This document shows, in pieces, positions 15,705-24,791 of a DNA stretch of 64,000 nt (positions are counted from its first letter, which is position 1; the number at the start of each line of letters is the position of its first letter). A model generated the notes under the pieces. It worked only from the letters and a program-made list of their open reading frames with translations, was not told the origin of the DNA and ran no database searches. The stretch is taken from the NCBI RefSeq assembly GCF_014202315.1, contig NZ_JACHGN010000006.1, positions 62,001-126,000 of the forward strand. The letters run 5' to 3'. A program made the translations under genes and the position numbers. Source of the DNA: Thermocatellispora tengchongensis. Its GTDB lineage: Bacteria > Actinomycetota > Actinomycetes > Streptosporangiales > Streptosporangiaceae.

Positions 15705-15827
15705 GCGTGCCCATGGCGGGACCGTCCAGAACCCAGGAAGAAGAGCCCCGACGAGATCCCGGCACCCGCGCTGCGGGAGCCCGGTCGTGCGCCGGCACGG
15801 CATCGCCTCGATACGAAAGATCATTAC

Positions 15828-17057
15828 ATGTCTGGTACCACTCCTTCGCTTCGGCATGCGACCGCCGAGTTCGAGGAGCTGCGCAAACGGTTCGGCCCGG
15901 TCTTCGACAAGATCGCCGAGGGCAACCTGGAGCGCGAGAAGGGACGCGTCTTCCCCTACGAGCAGGTCCGCTGGCTGATCGACGCCCGGTTCGGCGCCGT
16001 CCGCATCCCCCGGGAGCTGGGCGGCTTCGGGGCCTCGTTGCAGCAGACCTTCCGGCTGCTGCGCGAGCTTGGGGCCGCCGACCCGAACGTCGCCCACGTC
16101 TGGCGCAACCACCTGGCCTTCGTCGAAGACCGGCTGTACGCCCCGCGCACACCGGCCACCGACGCCTGGATCGAGAGGTTCCTCGGCGGCGACTTCGTCG
16201 GCGGCGGGTGGACCGAGGCCAACAACGGGACGTACGCCAACATCCAGACCAAGCTGGCGCGGGAGGGCGACCACTGGGTGCTGACCGGGGCGAAGTTCTA
16301 CGCCACCGGCAGCCTGTACGCCGACTGGCTGGACGTGCTCGCGGTCACGCCCGACGGGGTGCCCACCACGGCGCTGGTGAAGGCGGACCAGCCCGGAGTG
16401 AGCCTGGCGGACGACTGGAAGGGCTTCGGCCAGAAGACCACGGCGAGCGGAAGCGCCACCTACACCGGCGCCCGGGTCGAGGACGAGAACGTGTTCCCCG
16501 CCTCCGAGCGCTTCTCCTACCAGGGCCTGTTCTACCAGACGGCGCTGCTGGCCGTCCTGGCCGGCATCACCGAGGCGACGCTCCGCGACGGCGTGGCGGC
16601 GCTCAAGCGCCGCAAGCGCAACTACGGCCACGGCCTGGCCGAGGTCGCCACCGCCGACCCCCAGTTGCTCCAGGTGATCGGGAAGGTGTCCGCGGCGTCG
16701 TTCGGGGCGGAGTCGGCGCTGTCGGCCCAGTCCGCGGTCCTGGACGAGATCGCCGGCGCGCGCATCGCCGGGGACGAGGAGACGGAGAGGCGGCGGCTGG
16801 TCGAGGGGCACATCGCCACCTCGCGCGCCCAGCTCGTGATCATCGAAGCGGCGCTGCAGGCCACCACCGTCGTCTTCGACGCGCTCGGCTCCTCCGGCGT
16901 CTCGGAGGACCTGCTGCTCGACCGCCACTGGCGCAACGCCCGCACCCTCGCCTCGCACAACCCCCGGGTCTACAAGGAGCGCATCGTGGGCGACTGGCAC
17001 GTCAACCAGGCCGACCCCACCGCCCTCTTCGCGATCCCCGCCGGCCAGAGCGAGTGA
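15828..17057 (+). CDS. Acyl-CoA dehydrogenase-fold flavin monooxygenase (DszC/SfnC-like)
   Basis: 409 residues. The sequence follows the acyl-CoA dehydrogenase fold (FGAVRIPRELGGFGASLQQTFRLLRELGAADPNVAHVWRNH, then GGGWTEANNGTYANIQTKLAREGDHWVLTGAKFYATGSLYADWLDV). It lacks the usual catalytic Glu context and resembles DszC / sulfone- and sulfide-monooxygenase relatives that use reduced flavin and O2. ATG 15828 has the local weak ribosome-site style (GAAAGA) shared by the next genes. With the cysteine leader upstream and two LLM oxidoreductases downstream, oxidative release of sulfur from an organic compound is likely. Real substrate unknown. Confidence 0.83.
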   Translation: MSGTTPSLRHATAEFEELRKRFGPVFDKIAEGNLEREKGRVFPYEQVRWLIDARFGAVRIPRELGGFGASLQQTFRLLRELGAADPNVAHVWRNHLAFVEDRLYAPRTPATDAWIERFLGGDFVGGGWTEANNGTYANIQTKLAREGDHWVLTGAKFYATGSLYADWLDVLAVTPDGVPTTALVKADQPGVSLADDWKGFGQKTTASGSATYTGARVEDENVFPASERFSYQGLFYQTALLAVLAGITEATLRDGVAALKRRKRNYGHGLAEVATADPQLLQVIGKVSAASFGAESALSAQSAVLDEIAGARIAGDEETERRRLVEGHIATSRAQLVIIEAALQATTVVFDALGSSGVSEDLLLDRHWRNARTLASHNPRVYKERIVGDWHVNQADPTALFAIPAGQSE

Positions 17058-17094
17058 AGCGAGCGATCCCACCACGACGACGAAAGGTCCGCAC

Positions 17095-18372
17095 ATGCCG
17101 AACCCCCGCGAGGGCAAGGTCATCCTCGGGGTCAACGTCCTGGTGCTCGGCTACCTGCCCGCCGCCTGGCAGTCCACGCGCCTGCACCCGCACTCCTTCA
17201 TCGACCCCGGCTACTGGAACCAGATCGGCGAGGTGGCCGAGCGGGCCACCCTGGACGCCGTCTTCCTGGCCGACGGGCCCGCGCTCGGCGACCCGTCCTA
17301 CGACGCCAACGCCGGCCGGCTGGAGCCGGTCGTCAACTGGAGCCACGTCGCCGCGGCGACCGAGCGCATCGGCCTGATCGCCACGGCGTCCACCACCCTG
17401 AACGACCCGTTCGACCTGGCCCAGCGCCTGCTGTCCCTGGACCACGTGTCCGGGGGCCGCGCCGGATGGAACATCGTGACCACCCGCGACGGGTCGGCCG
17501 CGCGCAACTTCGGGCTGCCCGACATCCCCGCCCGTGACGACAGGTACGACCGCGCGGCGGAGTTCGTCGATCTCATCCTGGCCCTGTGGGAGTCGGCGGA
17601 GACCGGGCGGGAGGTGCACCACCGCGGCCGGTTCTTCGACCTCGACGGCAGGCTGCGGGTCCCCCCGTCCAGGCAGGGCCACCCGGTGCTCCTCCAGGCC
17701 GGCGGCTCCGCCAAGGGGCGGGCGCTGGCCGGGCGGCGGGCCGAAGGGGTCTTCGCCGCCGAGCTCACCAAGCAGGGCGCGATCGAGCACTACCGCGAGG
17801 TGAAGCGGCACGCGATCGACGCGGGCCGCTCGCCGGACTCGGTGAAGATCCTCCCCGGGCTGCTGCTGAGCCTCGGCAGCACCGAGGAGGAGGCCCGGCG
17901 CCGCAGCGACGAGCTCCACGAGCTCGGCCCGGAGTCGTACTCGGTGCAGTGGCTCTCGCAGGCCATCGGGTACGACGTCTCGCGGCTCGACCTGGACGCG
18001 AGGTTCCCGCAGGACGTGCTCGACGCCATCATCGACCCCGCCCACGCCGGCGGCAGCATCGGCTTCCGGCAGTCCATCTACGAGCAGATCCGGGCGACCG
18101 GCCCGACCGTCCGCGAGTACCTGCGGCAGACGAGGTACACCGGCTCGGGGCACGGCGGGTTCGTCGGCACCCCCGAGCAGCTCGTGGACCACATCGAGGA
18201 CTGGTGGCGGTCCGGCGCGGTGGACGGGTTCAACCTCCAGCCGGACGTCCTCGTGGACGGGCTTGAGGTCATCGCCGACGAGGTCGTCCCGCTGCTGCGC
18301 AAGCGCGGCCTGTTCCGGCACGAGTACACCACCGACACCCTCCGCGGGCACTTCCAGGCCGCCTCGGCCTGA
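17095..18372 (+). CDS. LLM-class flavin-dependent monooxygenase (NtaA/SnaA/DszA family)
   Basis: 425 residues. VILGVNVLVLGYLPAAWQ, AERATLDAVFLADGPALG, NDPFDLAQRLLSLDHVSGGRAGWNIVTT and HPVLLQAGGSAKGRALAGRRAEGVFA are hallmark segments of the NtaA/SnaA/DszA(SoxA) group of bacterial luciferase-like, FMNH2-dependent monooxygenases. These cleave C-S or C-N bonds in desulfurisation and nitrilotriacetate breakdown. Length is normal for the family. It is 37 bases after the DszC-like gene and probably in the same transcript. A flavin reductase is needed and is not found in the window. Confidence 0.9.
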   Translation: MPNPREGKVILGVNVLVLGYLPAAWQSTRLHPHSFIDPGYWNQIGEVAERATLDAVFLADGPALGDPSYDANAGRLEPVVNWSHVAAATERIGLIATASTTLNDPFDLAQRLLSLDHVSGGRAGWNIVTTRDGSAARNFGLPDIPARDDRYDRAAEFVDLILALWESAETGREVHHRGRFFDLDGRLRVPPSRQGHPVLLQAGGSAKGRALAGRRAEGVFAAELTKQGAIEHYREVKRHAIDAGRSPDSVKILPGLLLSLGSTEEEARRRSDELHELGPESYSVQWLSQAIGYDVSRLDLDARFPQDVLDAIIDPAHAGGSIGFRQSIYEQIRATGPTVREYLRQTRYTGSGHGGFVGTPEQLVDHIEDWWRSGAVDGFNLQPDVLVDGLEVIADEVVPLLRKRGLFRHEYTTDTLRGHFQAASA

Positions 18373-18407
18373 GCCGCCCGCGGCGACCACCGAAAGAGAC
18401 CGCACCG

Positions 18408-19499
18408 ATGGGTGACAGCGCATTGACATCGAAGCATCTCGCGATCGGGCTCGCGGGAGACCACCTGGTCGCGCTCGCCGCAGACCCCGCCCTGGCCGCC
18501 CGTCTGGACGGCACGGGGGCGGCGTTCGCCGTGGCCGGCATCGACAGGATCGACGGGCCGGCCCCCGGCGCGGCGACCCTGGAGCCCACGGTCGCGGCGA
18601 CCTTCCTCGCCGCGCACGCCCCGGCGACGGCGTTCCTGGCCGCGGCGGCCCCGCACCGGGACCACCCCTACAACCTGGCGCGGCGCGTCGCCTCGCTCGA
18701 CCATCTCGCCCGCGGCCGGTCCGGCCTGATCCTGGGCCCGCGCGATTCGTACGCCCCCGAGGGCGAGGGCGGGAACCGGGCGTGGGGAGGAGCCGGGCTG
18801 ACGACGGGCGCCCCGCCGGGCGTCACGGCCACCCGTGACGCGGCGGTGGCCGTGCAGAAGCTGTGGCAGAGCTGGCCCCGCGACTCGATCGTCGCCGACC
18901 GCGACAGCCGCGTCTTCGCCCGCGGCGACCGGATCGTGCACATCGACCACCAGGGCGTGTTCGGTGTCGCCGGGCCGCTCACCGTGCCGTCCACCGTGCA
19001 GGGCGCACCCGTCCTGGCCTGGTACGCCGCCTCGGAGGAGGAGGTGGGGCAGGCCGGGGAGGTCGCCGATCTGGTCGTGCTCCCGGACGCCGGGCCCGAG
19101 GGGGTCGCGCGGGCCGCCGCGGCGCTGGACGCCGCCGCGTCCTCCCGGTTCTCCCGCGACGGACGGCGCGCCCTGCTCTTCGCGCAGGTGACCTTCGCAC
19201 CGGGGACCGGCGTGGCCGGGTTCGCGGCGCGGGCCGGCGACGTGGCCGGACTGCCCGGCGTGGACGGCGTCCTCCTGCGCCCCGAGCGCGGCACGGCCTC
19301 CGTCGTCAAGGAGATCGGGGAGGTCGTCGAGGAGGTTGTCCCGGCCCTCGTGGCCCGCGGCGTCGTCCGGCGGGCGGAGGGGGCGACCCTGCGCGAGCGC
19401 CTGTCGCTGCCCGAACCCGCCCCTCTCCTGGTGGGCGCCCGGCCGGCCTTCCCGGCGCCGGTGCCGCAGCCGCCCCTCTCCTTCGCCCCCTCGTTCTGA
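18408..19499 (+). CDS. Divergent LLM-class oxidoreductase-like protein
   Basis: 363 residues. It keeps the TIM-barrel flow of the luciferase-like family (PYNLARRVASLDHLARGRSGLILGPRD, VAVQKLWQSWPRDSIVADRDSRVF, GPLTVPSTVQGAPVLAWYAASEEE), but the N-terminal beta strand and flavin-contacting positions are degraded and it is shorter than its neighbour. It ends in a Pro-rich tail. Such short partners accompany NtaA/SnaA-like enzymes in sulfur operons; it may be a second monooxygenase or a non-catalytic partner. Spacing of 35 bases upstream and 19 downstream places it within the operon. Confidence 0.75.
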   Translation: MGDSALTSKHLAIGLAGDHLVALAADPALAARLDGTGAAFAVAGIDRIDGPAPGAATLEPTVAATFLAAHAPATAFLAAAAPHRDHPYNLARRVASLDHLARGRSGLILGPRDSYAPEGEGGNRAWGGAGLTTGAPPGVTATRDAAVAVQKLWQSWPRDSIVADRDSRVFARGDRIVHIDHQGVFGVAGPLTVPSTVQGAPVLAWYAASEEEVGQAGEVADLVVLPDAGPEGVARAAAALDAAASSRFSRDGRRALLFAQVTFAPGTGVAGFAARAGDVAGLPGVDGVLLRPERGTASVVKEIGEVVEEVVPALVARGVVRRAEGATLRERLSLPEPAPLLVGARPAFPAPVPQPPLSFAPSF

Positions 19500-19518
19500 T
19501 CCGGAGAAAGGACACATC

Positions 19519-21126
19519 GTGAGACCGACGAAGCGTGGCCGGCTGGTGGCCATGGGGATCGCCGCCCTGGTGAGCGCCCTGGTCCTGGCCGCCTGCGGCG
19601 GCGGGAACGGCGGTGGCGCCGCCGCGGGCCCGCAGGGGGCGCCGAAGGCGGGCGGCACGCTGGTGAGCGGCCTGTATCTGGAGCCGCTGGCCCTGGACCC
19701 GCACCGGCAGGCCTACTGGGAGACCTACCGCGTCTCCAGCAACATCTTCGAGGGCCTGGTGAAGGAGGAGCTGACCGACACCGAAGGGCCGGCCAAGCTG
19801 CTGCCGGCCCTCGCGACGAAGTGGTCGGTGTCCGACGGCGGCAAGGTCTGGACGTTCGAGCTGCGCAAGGGGGTGAGGTTCCACGACGGCTCGGAGTTCA
19901 CCGCCGAGTCGGTGGACAAGAACGTCCGCCGCGTGCACGACCCCGGCTACGCGTTCTACGACAAGACGAGCGCGGCCAGGCTCAGCACCTGGTTCGCCGA
20001 CCTGGTCGAGGGGCGGGTGGTCGACGACCACACCTACGAGTTCACCTTCGCCAAGCCGTTCCTCGGCTTCCCCAGGATCCTCGCCCAGGCGATGAGCACC
20101 CTCACCATCGGCAACCCGGCGACCTGGGAGAAGTATGGCAACGACGGGTTCGCCGACCACCCCAGCGGGACGGGGCCGTACACCTTCGTCTCCCGGGCCA
20201 TCGGCGACCGGATCGTGCTGAAGAAGAACCCTGCCTACTGGGGCCCGAAGCCGTACCTGGACGAGCTGGTGTTCCGGATCATCCCCAACAACCAGACCCG
20301 GCTGGCGGCGCTGCTCAGCGGCGAGGCCGACATCATCAGCTACGTCCAGCCCGACGACGTGGCCACGCTGGAGTCGCGCGGCTTCCAGGTCCCGGCCGGC
20401 CACGGCGCCGCGCTGCTGTACTTCACCTTCAACTTCAAGAACAAGGCGTTCCACGACAAGCGGGTGCGGCAGGCGATCATCCAGGGCATCGACCGCGCCC
20501 AGCTCGCCAAGGAGGTCTACAACGGCAACGCGATGCCGCTGCACTCCCTCCAGCCGCCGGGCAACGAGGCGTACGACCCGCAGGCGCGCGACTTCGGCTA
20601 CGACCCCGAGGGCGCCAAGGCGCTGCTGAAGGAGGCCGGCTATGGCGACGGCGGGCTGAGCTTCACCATCGTCGCCGACGTGGCCAACCAGAACCTGGCC
20701 GAGTGGCTGCAGAGCCGGCTCAAGGCCATCGGGGTGAACGTCAAGGTGGTCACGCTCGACCGCCCCAACTACGTCGCCCGCGCCTTCGGCAAGCCGGAGC
20801 CGGACGACGGGCTGAGCATCGACGAGTACGGCGGCAGCTACGCCGAGTGGCTGCACCAGGTCCTGTACACCAACATCGCGGCCAAGGGCCTCGACCCGGC
20901 CGACTTCCCCGAGATCAGGGACGCCGTGGACGAGGCGCGCTACACCGGCGACGAGGACAAGCGCATCGAGCTGTGGCGGAAGGCCGACCAGAAGGTCCGC
21001 GAAGCGGCCATCGCCATCCCGGCGGTGTCGCTGACCAGGTACTACGGGCTCGGCCCGAACGTGCGGGGCTTCGTGTACGCGGCCACCAACTGGTACGACC
21101 TGACGAAGGTCCACCTGGCCGGCTGA
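19519..21126 (+). CDS. ABC importer substrate-binding lipoprotein, family 5
   Basis: 535 residues. A lipoprotein signal ends in LVLAAC (Cys26). The mature part matches the SBP_bac_5 fold: LVSGLYLEPLALDPHRQAYWE, LLPALATKWSVSDGGKVWTFELRKGVRFHDGSEFTAESV, SGTGPYTFVSRAIGDRIVLKKNPAYWG and AFHDKRVRQAIIQGIDRAQLA. Members bind peptides, nickel, opines or other small organic ligands outside the membrane for delivery to Dpp/Opp-type permeases. GTG 19519 is chosen because GAGAAAGGA precedes it. The full importer follows (two permeases and a fused ATPase). Confidence 0.92.
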   Translation: MRPTKRGRLVAMGIAALVSALVLAACGGGNGGGAAAGPQGAPKAGGTLVSGLYLEPLALDPHRQAYWETYRVSSNIFEGLVKEELTDTEGPAKLLPALATKWSVSDGGKVWTFELRKGVRFHDGSEFTAESVDKNVRRVHDPGYAFYDKTSAARLSTWFADLVEGRVVDDHTYEFTFAKPFLGFPRILAQAMSTLTIGNPATWEKYGNDGFADHPSGTGPYTFVSRAIGDRIVLKKNPAYWGPKPYLDELVFRIIPNNQTRLAALLSGEADIISYVQPDDVATLESRGFQVPAGHGAALLYFTFNFKNKAFHDKRVRQAIIQGIDRAQLAKEVYNGNAMPLHSLQPPGNEAYDPQARDFGYDPEGAKALLKEAGYGDGGLSFTIVADVANQNLAEWLQSRLKAIGVNVKVVTLDRPNYVARAFGKPEPDDGLSIDEYGGSYAEWLHQVLYTNIAAKGLDPADFPEIRDAVDEARYTGDEDKRIELWRKADQKVREAAIAIPAVSLTRYYGLGPNVRGFVYAATNWYDLTKVHLAG

Positions 21127-21139
21127 GGAGACGCCGAGC

Positions 21140-22090
21140 GTGGGAACCGTCAAGCACATCCTCTGGCGCCTGCTGAACATCGTCCCGGTGCTCTTCGTGG
21201 TGTCGGCCCTGACCTTCCTGGTCGGCCGGCTGACACCCGGAGACCCCATCGAGGCGCAGTTCGCGCGGGACCACACGCCCGAGCAGATCGAGGCCATCCG
21301 CGCCTCGTACGGGCTGAACCTGCCCCTGTGGGAGCAGTACGTGAAGTGGGTGCGGGACCTGTTCACGGCCGGGGGCGGGATGTCGATCGTGCAGAACCAG
21401 CCCGTCTTCGACATCCTCGGCCCGAACTTCGTGAACACGCTGATCCTGACCGCGGCGGGCGTCGTGATCTGCGCCGTCTTCGGCGTCCTCATCGGCGTGA
21501 TCGCCGGGACCGCCCACCACCGGCTCCCCGACCGCCTGGCGATGCTGCTGGTGCAGGCCGGCAGCAACCTGTCGGTCTACTGGTTCGGGCTGATCCTCAT
21601 CTGGATCTTCTCGCTCCAGCTCGGCTGGCTGCCGGTCGGCGGCATGGAGTCCAGGAACGGGGGAGGGCTCGGCGACCTGCTGGCCCACCTGGTGCTGCCG
21701 GGCGTCTCGGCCGCGCTGATCTCCATGCTGGTGCTCGCCCGGTTCACCCGGCTCGGCATCATCCAGGAGTCCCACAGCGACTACGTCCGCACGTTCACCT
21801 CCCAGGGCGTCCCGCGGCGGCGGATCCTGGGCAAGCACATCGGGCGGAACATCCTGCCGGCGGTGGTGAACATCATCGGCCTGGAGATCGGCACCCTGAT
21901 CACCGGGGTGATCTTCGTGGAGAGCGTGTTCAACTGGCCGGGGATCGGCACCCAACTGGTGAACGCGGTGAACGGCAAGGACTACACGCTCATCCAGGGC
22001 GGCGTGGTGCTGGTGGCGCTGTGCTACCTCCTCGTCAACCTGGTCACCGACCTGGCGGTGGACGCACTCAACCCCCGGCTTCGAAGGTAG
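21140..22090 (+). CDS. ABC importer permease, DppB type
   Basis: 316 residues with six hydrophobic segments starting with ILWRLLNIVPVLFVVSALTFLVGRLTPGDP, the standard DppB/OppB/GsiC start. The EAA-like loop is seen as YVRTFTSQGVPRRRILGKHIGRNILPAVVN, the contact site for the ATPase. GAGGAGA lies eight bases before the GTG. It pairs with the DppC-type permease just downstream to form the membrane channel of the first importer. Confidence 0.92.
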   Translation: MGTVKHILWRLLNIVPVLFVVSALTFLVGRLTPGDPIEAQFARDHTPEQIEAIRASYGLNLPLWEQYVKWVRDLFTAGGGMSIVQNQPVFDILGPNFVNTLILTAAGVVICAVFGVLIGVIAGTAHHRLPDRLAMLLVQAGSNLSVYWFGLILIWIFSLQLGWLPVGGMESRNGGGLGDLLAHLVLPGVSAALISMLVLARFTRLGIIQESHSDYVRTFTSQGVPRRRILGKHIGRNILPAVVNIIGLEIGTLITGVIFVESVFNWPGIGTQLVNAVNGKDYTLIQGGVVLVALCYLLVNLVTDLAVDALNPRLRR

Positions 22091-22097
22091 TGGGACA

Positions 22098-23000
22098 GTG
22101 ATCTTCACGGCATCCCCGAACGGCCGTTCCCTGGAGTCGGCGAAAGGGGCCGCACCCCGCGGGCGGAGGTCCCGGCTGCGGACGAACGCGCAGGTGACGA
22201 TCGCCCTGATCATCATCGCCGGCTTCGTCCTGCTGGGCCTGTTCGCCCCGCTGGTGGCGCCCTACGACCCCGACCTCGCCGACGGGAGCGTCAAGTACCT
22301 GGGGCCCGGCGAGCAGGGGCACCTGCTGGGCACCGACGAGCAGGGCCGCGACATCCTCAGCCGGCTGATCTGGGGAGGGCGCACCTCGCTGATCGTCGCC
22401 CTGCTGGCCTCGGCGACCTCGACCGTCATCGGCGGCGCGCTCGCGCTCGTCGCCGGGTTCTCCGGTGACCGGGTCGCGGGCCTGATCATGCGCTCGATCG
22501 ACATCATGTTCGCCTTCCCGGTGATCATCATCGCGCTCGTGCTCGCGGTGATCTTCGGCCCCGGCACGGTCGTGGTCGTGCTGTCGATCGTCTTCTCCGC
22601 CATCCCGTACGTGACCCGGGTGATCTTCGCGGAGGTGAAGCTGCAGCGCGGCCGCGAGTACGTCGAGGCCGCCGAGTCGCTGGGCGCCGGGTTCTTCTCG
22701 ATCCTGTTCCGCGAGGTGCTGCCGAACGTCCTGGGCCAGACCGTGGTGTACGGCACCGGCCTGGTCGGCGGCATGATCGTCTTCTCGTCGAGCCTGAGCG
22801 CGCTCGGCATCGGCGTGCAGCCGCCAACCGCCGACTGGGGCCGGATGATCTCCGAGGGCGCGAAGGTCATCATCTCCGGGAACGTGTACCCCGCCCTGCT
22901 GCCGGGGCTCGTGGTCCTGGTCGTGGCGCTGGCCTTCAACTGGCTCGGCGACGGCCTGCGCGACCTGTTCGATCCACACCACAGGAGGGCGGGACGATGA
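22098..23000 (+). CDS. ABC importer permease, DppC type
   Basis: 300 residues. It opens with RLRTNAQVTIALIIIAGFVLLGLFAPLVAPYDP and GTDEQGRDILSRLIWGGRTSLIVAL, both diagnostic for DppC/OppC. The EAA-like loop reads YVEAAESLGAGFFSILFREVLPNVLGQ. The gene ends in an ATGA overlap with the ATPase gene. It forms the second half of the channel of importer 1. Confidence 0.92.
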   Translation: MIFTASPNGRSLESAKGAAPRGRRSRLRTNAQVTIALIIIAGFVLLGLFAPLVAPYDPDLADGSVKYLGPGEQGHLLGTDEQGRDILSRLIWGGRTSLIVALLASATSTVIGGALALVAGFSGDRVAGLIMRSIDIMFAFPVIIIALVLAVIFGPGTVVVVLSIVFSAIPYVTRVIFAEVKLQRGREYVEAAESLGAGFFSILFREVLPNVLGQTVVYGTGLVGGMIVFSSSLSALGIGVQPPTADWGRMISEGAKVIISGNVYPALLPGLVVLVVALAFNWLGDGLRDLFDPHHRRAGR

Positions 23001-24742
23001 CCCCGATGACCGCACCGGCCATCCCCGAAGGCGGCGACGCCCTGCTGAGCGTGCGGGACCTGTCGATCCGGTTCGGCCGCGGGCCCGGGGCCGGACGCGT
23101 CGTGGACGGGGTCGGCTTCGACGTGCGGCCCGGCGAGACGTTCGCGCTCGTCGGCGAGTCCGGCGCGGGCAAGAGCATCACGGCCTCGGCGATCCTGGGC
23201 CTGCTCCCCGGCGGCGCGGAGCTGACCTCGGGCTCGATCACGCTCAACGGCCAGGAGGTGATCTCCGCGACCCGCTCCTCGGTCACACGGTTCCGTGGCT
23301 CGCGGATCGGCATGATCTTCCAGAACCCCCTGGCCTCCCTGGACCCGTCGTTCACGATCGGCAACCAGCTCAGGGAGATCATCGGCCTGCACCGGCCCGC
23401 CACCCGCAAGAGGCACCAGCACGAGATCGCCGAGACGTGGTTGCGGAACGTGGGCATCCGGGACACCGCCCGGGTCCTGGCCGCGTACCCGCACGAGCTG
23501 AGCGGAGGCATGCGGCAGCGGGTGATGATCGCGCTGGCGAGCCTGTCCGGGCCGGCCCTGCTGATCGCGGACGAGCCGACCACCGCGCTCGACGCGGTCG
23601 TCCAGAAGCAGATCCTCGGCCTGCTGCGCCGCGTGATCGGCGAGACGGGCGGCTCCCTGCTGCTCATCACCCACGACTTCGGCGTGGTGTCGTACGCCGC
23701 CGACCGGGTCGCGGTGATGAAGGACGGCCGGATCGTCGAGCAGGACCGGCGCGAGCGCCTGCTCACCGCGCCGGCCCACGAGTACACCCGCTCGCTGATC
23801 GGCGCGGTCCCCGAGATCGGCGCCAGGTTCCGCCTGGCCGAGCGCGGCCTGCCCCGCCGCCTGGGACCGATCCGCGAGAACCGCCCGGCGCCCCCGGCCC
23901 CCGCGCCGCCGGCCGCCGCCGGTCCGCTGGTCACCCTGCGGAACGTGCGCAAGGAGTTCGTCGTCGGCGGCCTGGGAACCGGGCAGCGCAAGCGCCGCTT
24001 CACGGCGGTGGACGACGTCTCGCTGCGCATCGAGCGGGGCGAGGTCTTCGGCCTGATCGGGGAGTCCGGCTCCGGCAAGTCCACCCTGGCCCGGCTGATC
24101 GGCGGCCTGCACAAGCCGACCTCGGGGGAGATCGTCTTCGACGGCAGCACGGTCTCGGACCTGCCGAGGGCGGCGCTGCGGCGGCTGCGGCCCCGCTTCC
24201 AGTTCGTCTTCCAGGACGCGACCGGCTCGCTCAACCCGCGCATCCCGGTCGGCGAGCAGATCAGCCGCCCGCTCCTGCGGTTCGGCAAGGCGGCAACACG
24301 CGCCGCGAGCCGGGCACGGGCCGCCGAGGTGCTCGATCTCGTCTCGCTGCCCGCGTCGTACCTGGAGCGATATCCGCACGAGCTGTCCGGCGGGCAGCGG
24401 CAGCGGATCGGCATCGCCCGCGCCCTCGCGCTGGAGCCGGACCTGCTGATCCTGGACGAGCCGACGTCGGCGCTGGACGTGTCCACCCAGGCGAGCATCC
24501 TGGACCTGCTGCTGGACCTGAAGGACGAGCTCGGCCTGACCTACCTGTTCATCGGGCACAACCTGGCGATCGTGGAGTTCCTGTGCGACCGGATCGGCGT
24601 GCTGAAGCAGGGGGTCCTCCTGGAGACCTTCCACGCCGCCGAGCTGTTCGCCGGCGAGCGCCACCCGGTCACCAGGGAACTGCTCGACGCCGTGCTCCCG
24701 ATCCACCGGGACGCCCCGCGCGAGGTCCCCGTCGGGGACTAG
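22997..24742 (+). CDS. Fused double ATPase of importer 1 (DppD-DppF type)
   Basis: 581 residues made of two complete ABC ATPase domains. Domain 1 has GESGAGKS (residues 53-60), the signature ELSGGMRQRV and LLIADEPTTALD. Domain 2 has GESGSGKS (355-362), ELSGGQRQRI and LLILDEPTSALD. Each is followed by an oligopeptide-type C-terminal segment (ERHPVTRELL in the second). Fusion of the D and F subunits is common in actinobacteria. ATP hydrolysis powers import through the two permeases upstream. Confidence 0.94.
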   Translation: MTPMTAPAIPEGGDALLSVRDLSIRFGRGPGAGRVVDGVGFDVRPGETFALVGESGAGKSITASAILGLLPGGAELTSGSITLNGQEVISATRSSVTRFRGSRIGMIFQNPLASLDPSFTIGNQLREIIGLHRPATRKRHQHEIAETWLRNVGIRDTARVLAAYPHELSGGMRQRVMIALASLSGPALLIADEPTTALDAVVQKQILGLLRRVIGETGGSLLLITHDFGVVSYAADRVAVMKDGRIVEQDRRERLLTAPAHEYTRSLIGAVPEIGARFRLAERGLPRRLGPIRENRPAPPAPAPPAAAGPLVTLRNVRKEFVVGGLGTGQRKRRFTAVDDVSLRIERGEVFGLIGESGSGKSTLARLIGGLHKPTSGEIVFDGSTVSDLPRAALRRLRPRFQFVFQDATGSLNPRIPVGEQISRPLLRFGKAATRAASRARAAEVLDLVSLPASYLERYPHELSGGQRQRIGIARALALEPDLLILDEPTSALDVSTQASILDLLLDLKDELGLTYLFIGHNLAIVEFLCDRIGVLKQGVLLETFHAAELFAGERHPVTRELLDAVLPIHRDAPREVPVGD

Positions 24743-24791
24743 AGCCGCGTCCGCACGCGGCCATCACCATAACCACCGAAAGAGAACCACC

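Noticed and set aside
15440-15827. SAM-type riboswitch ahead of the sulfur operon
   Set aside because: I could not fold a convincing SAM-I/IV or SAM-II core by eye, whereas a cysteine leader peptide with hairpin explains the region.
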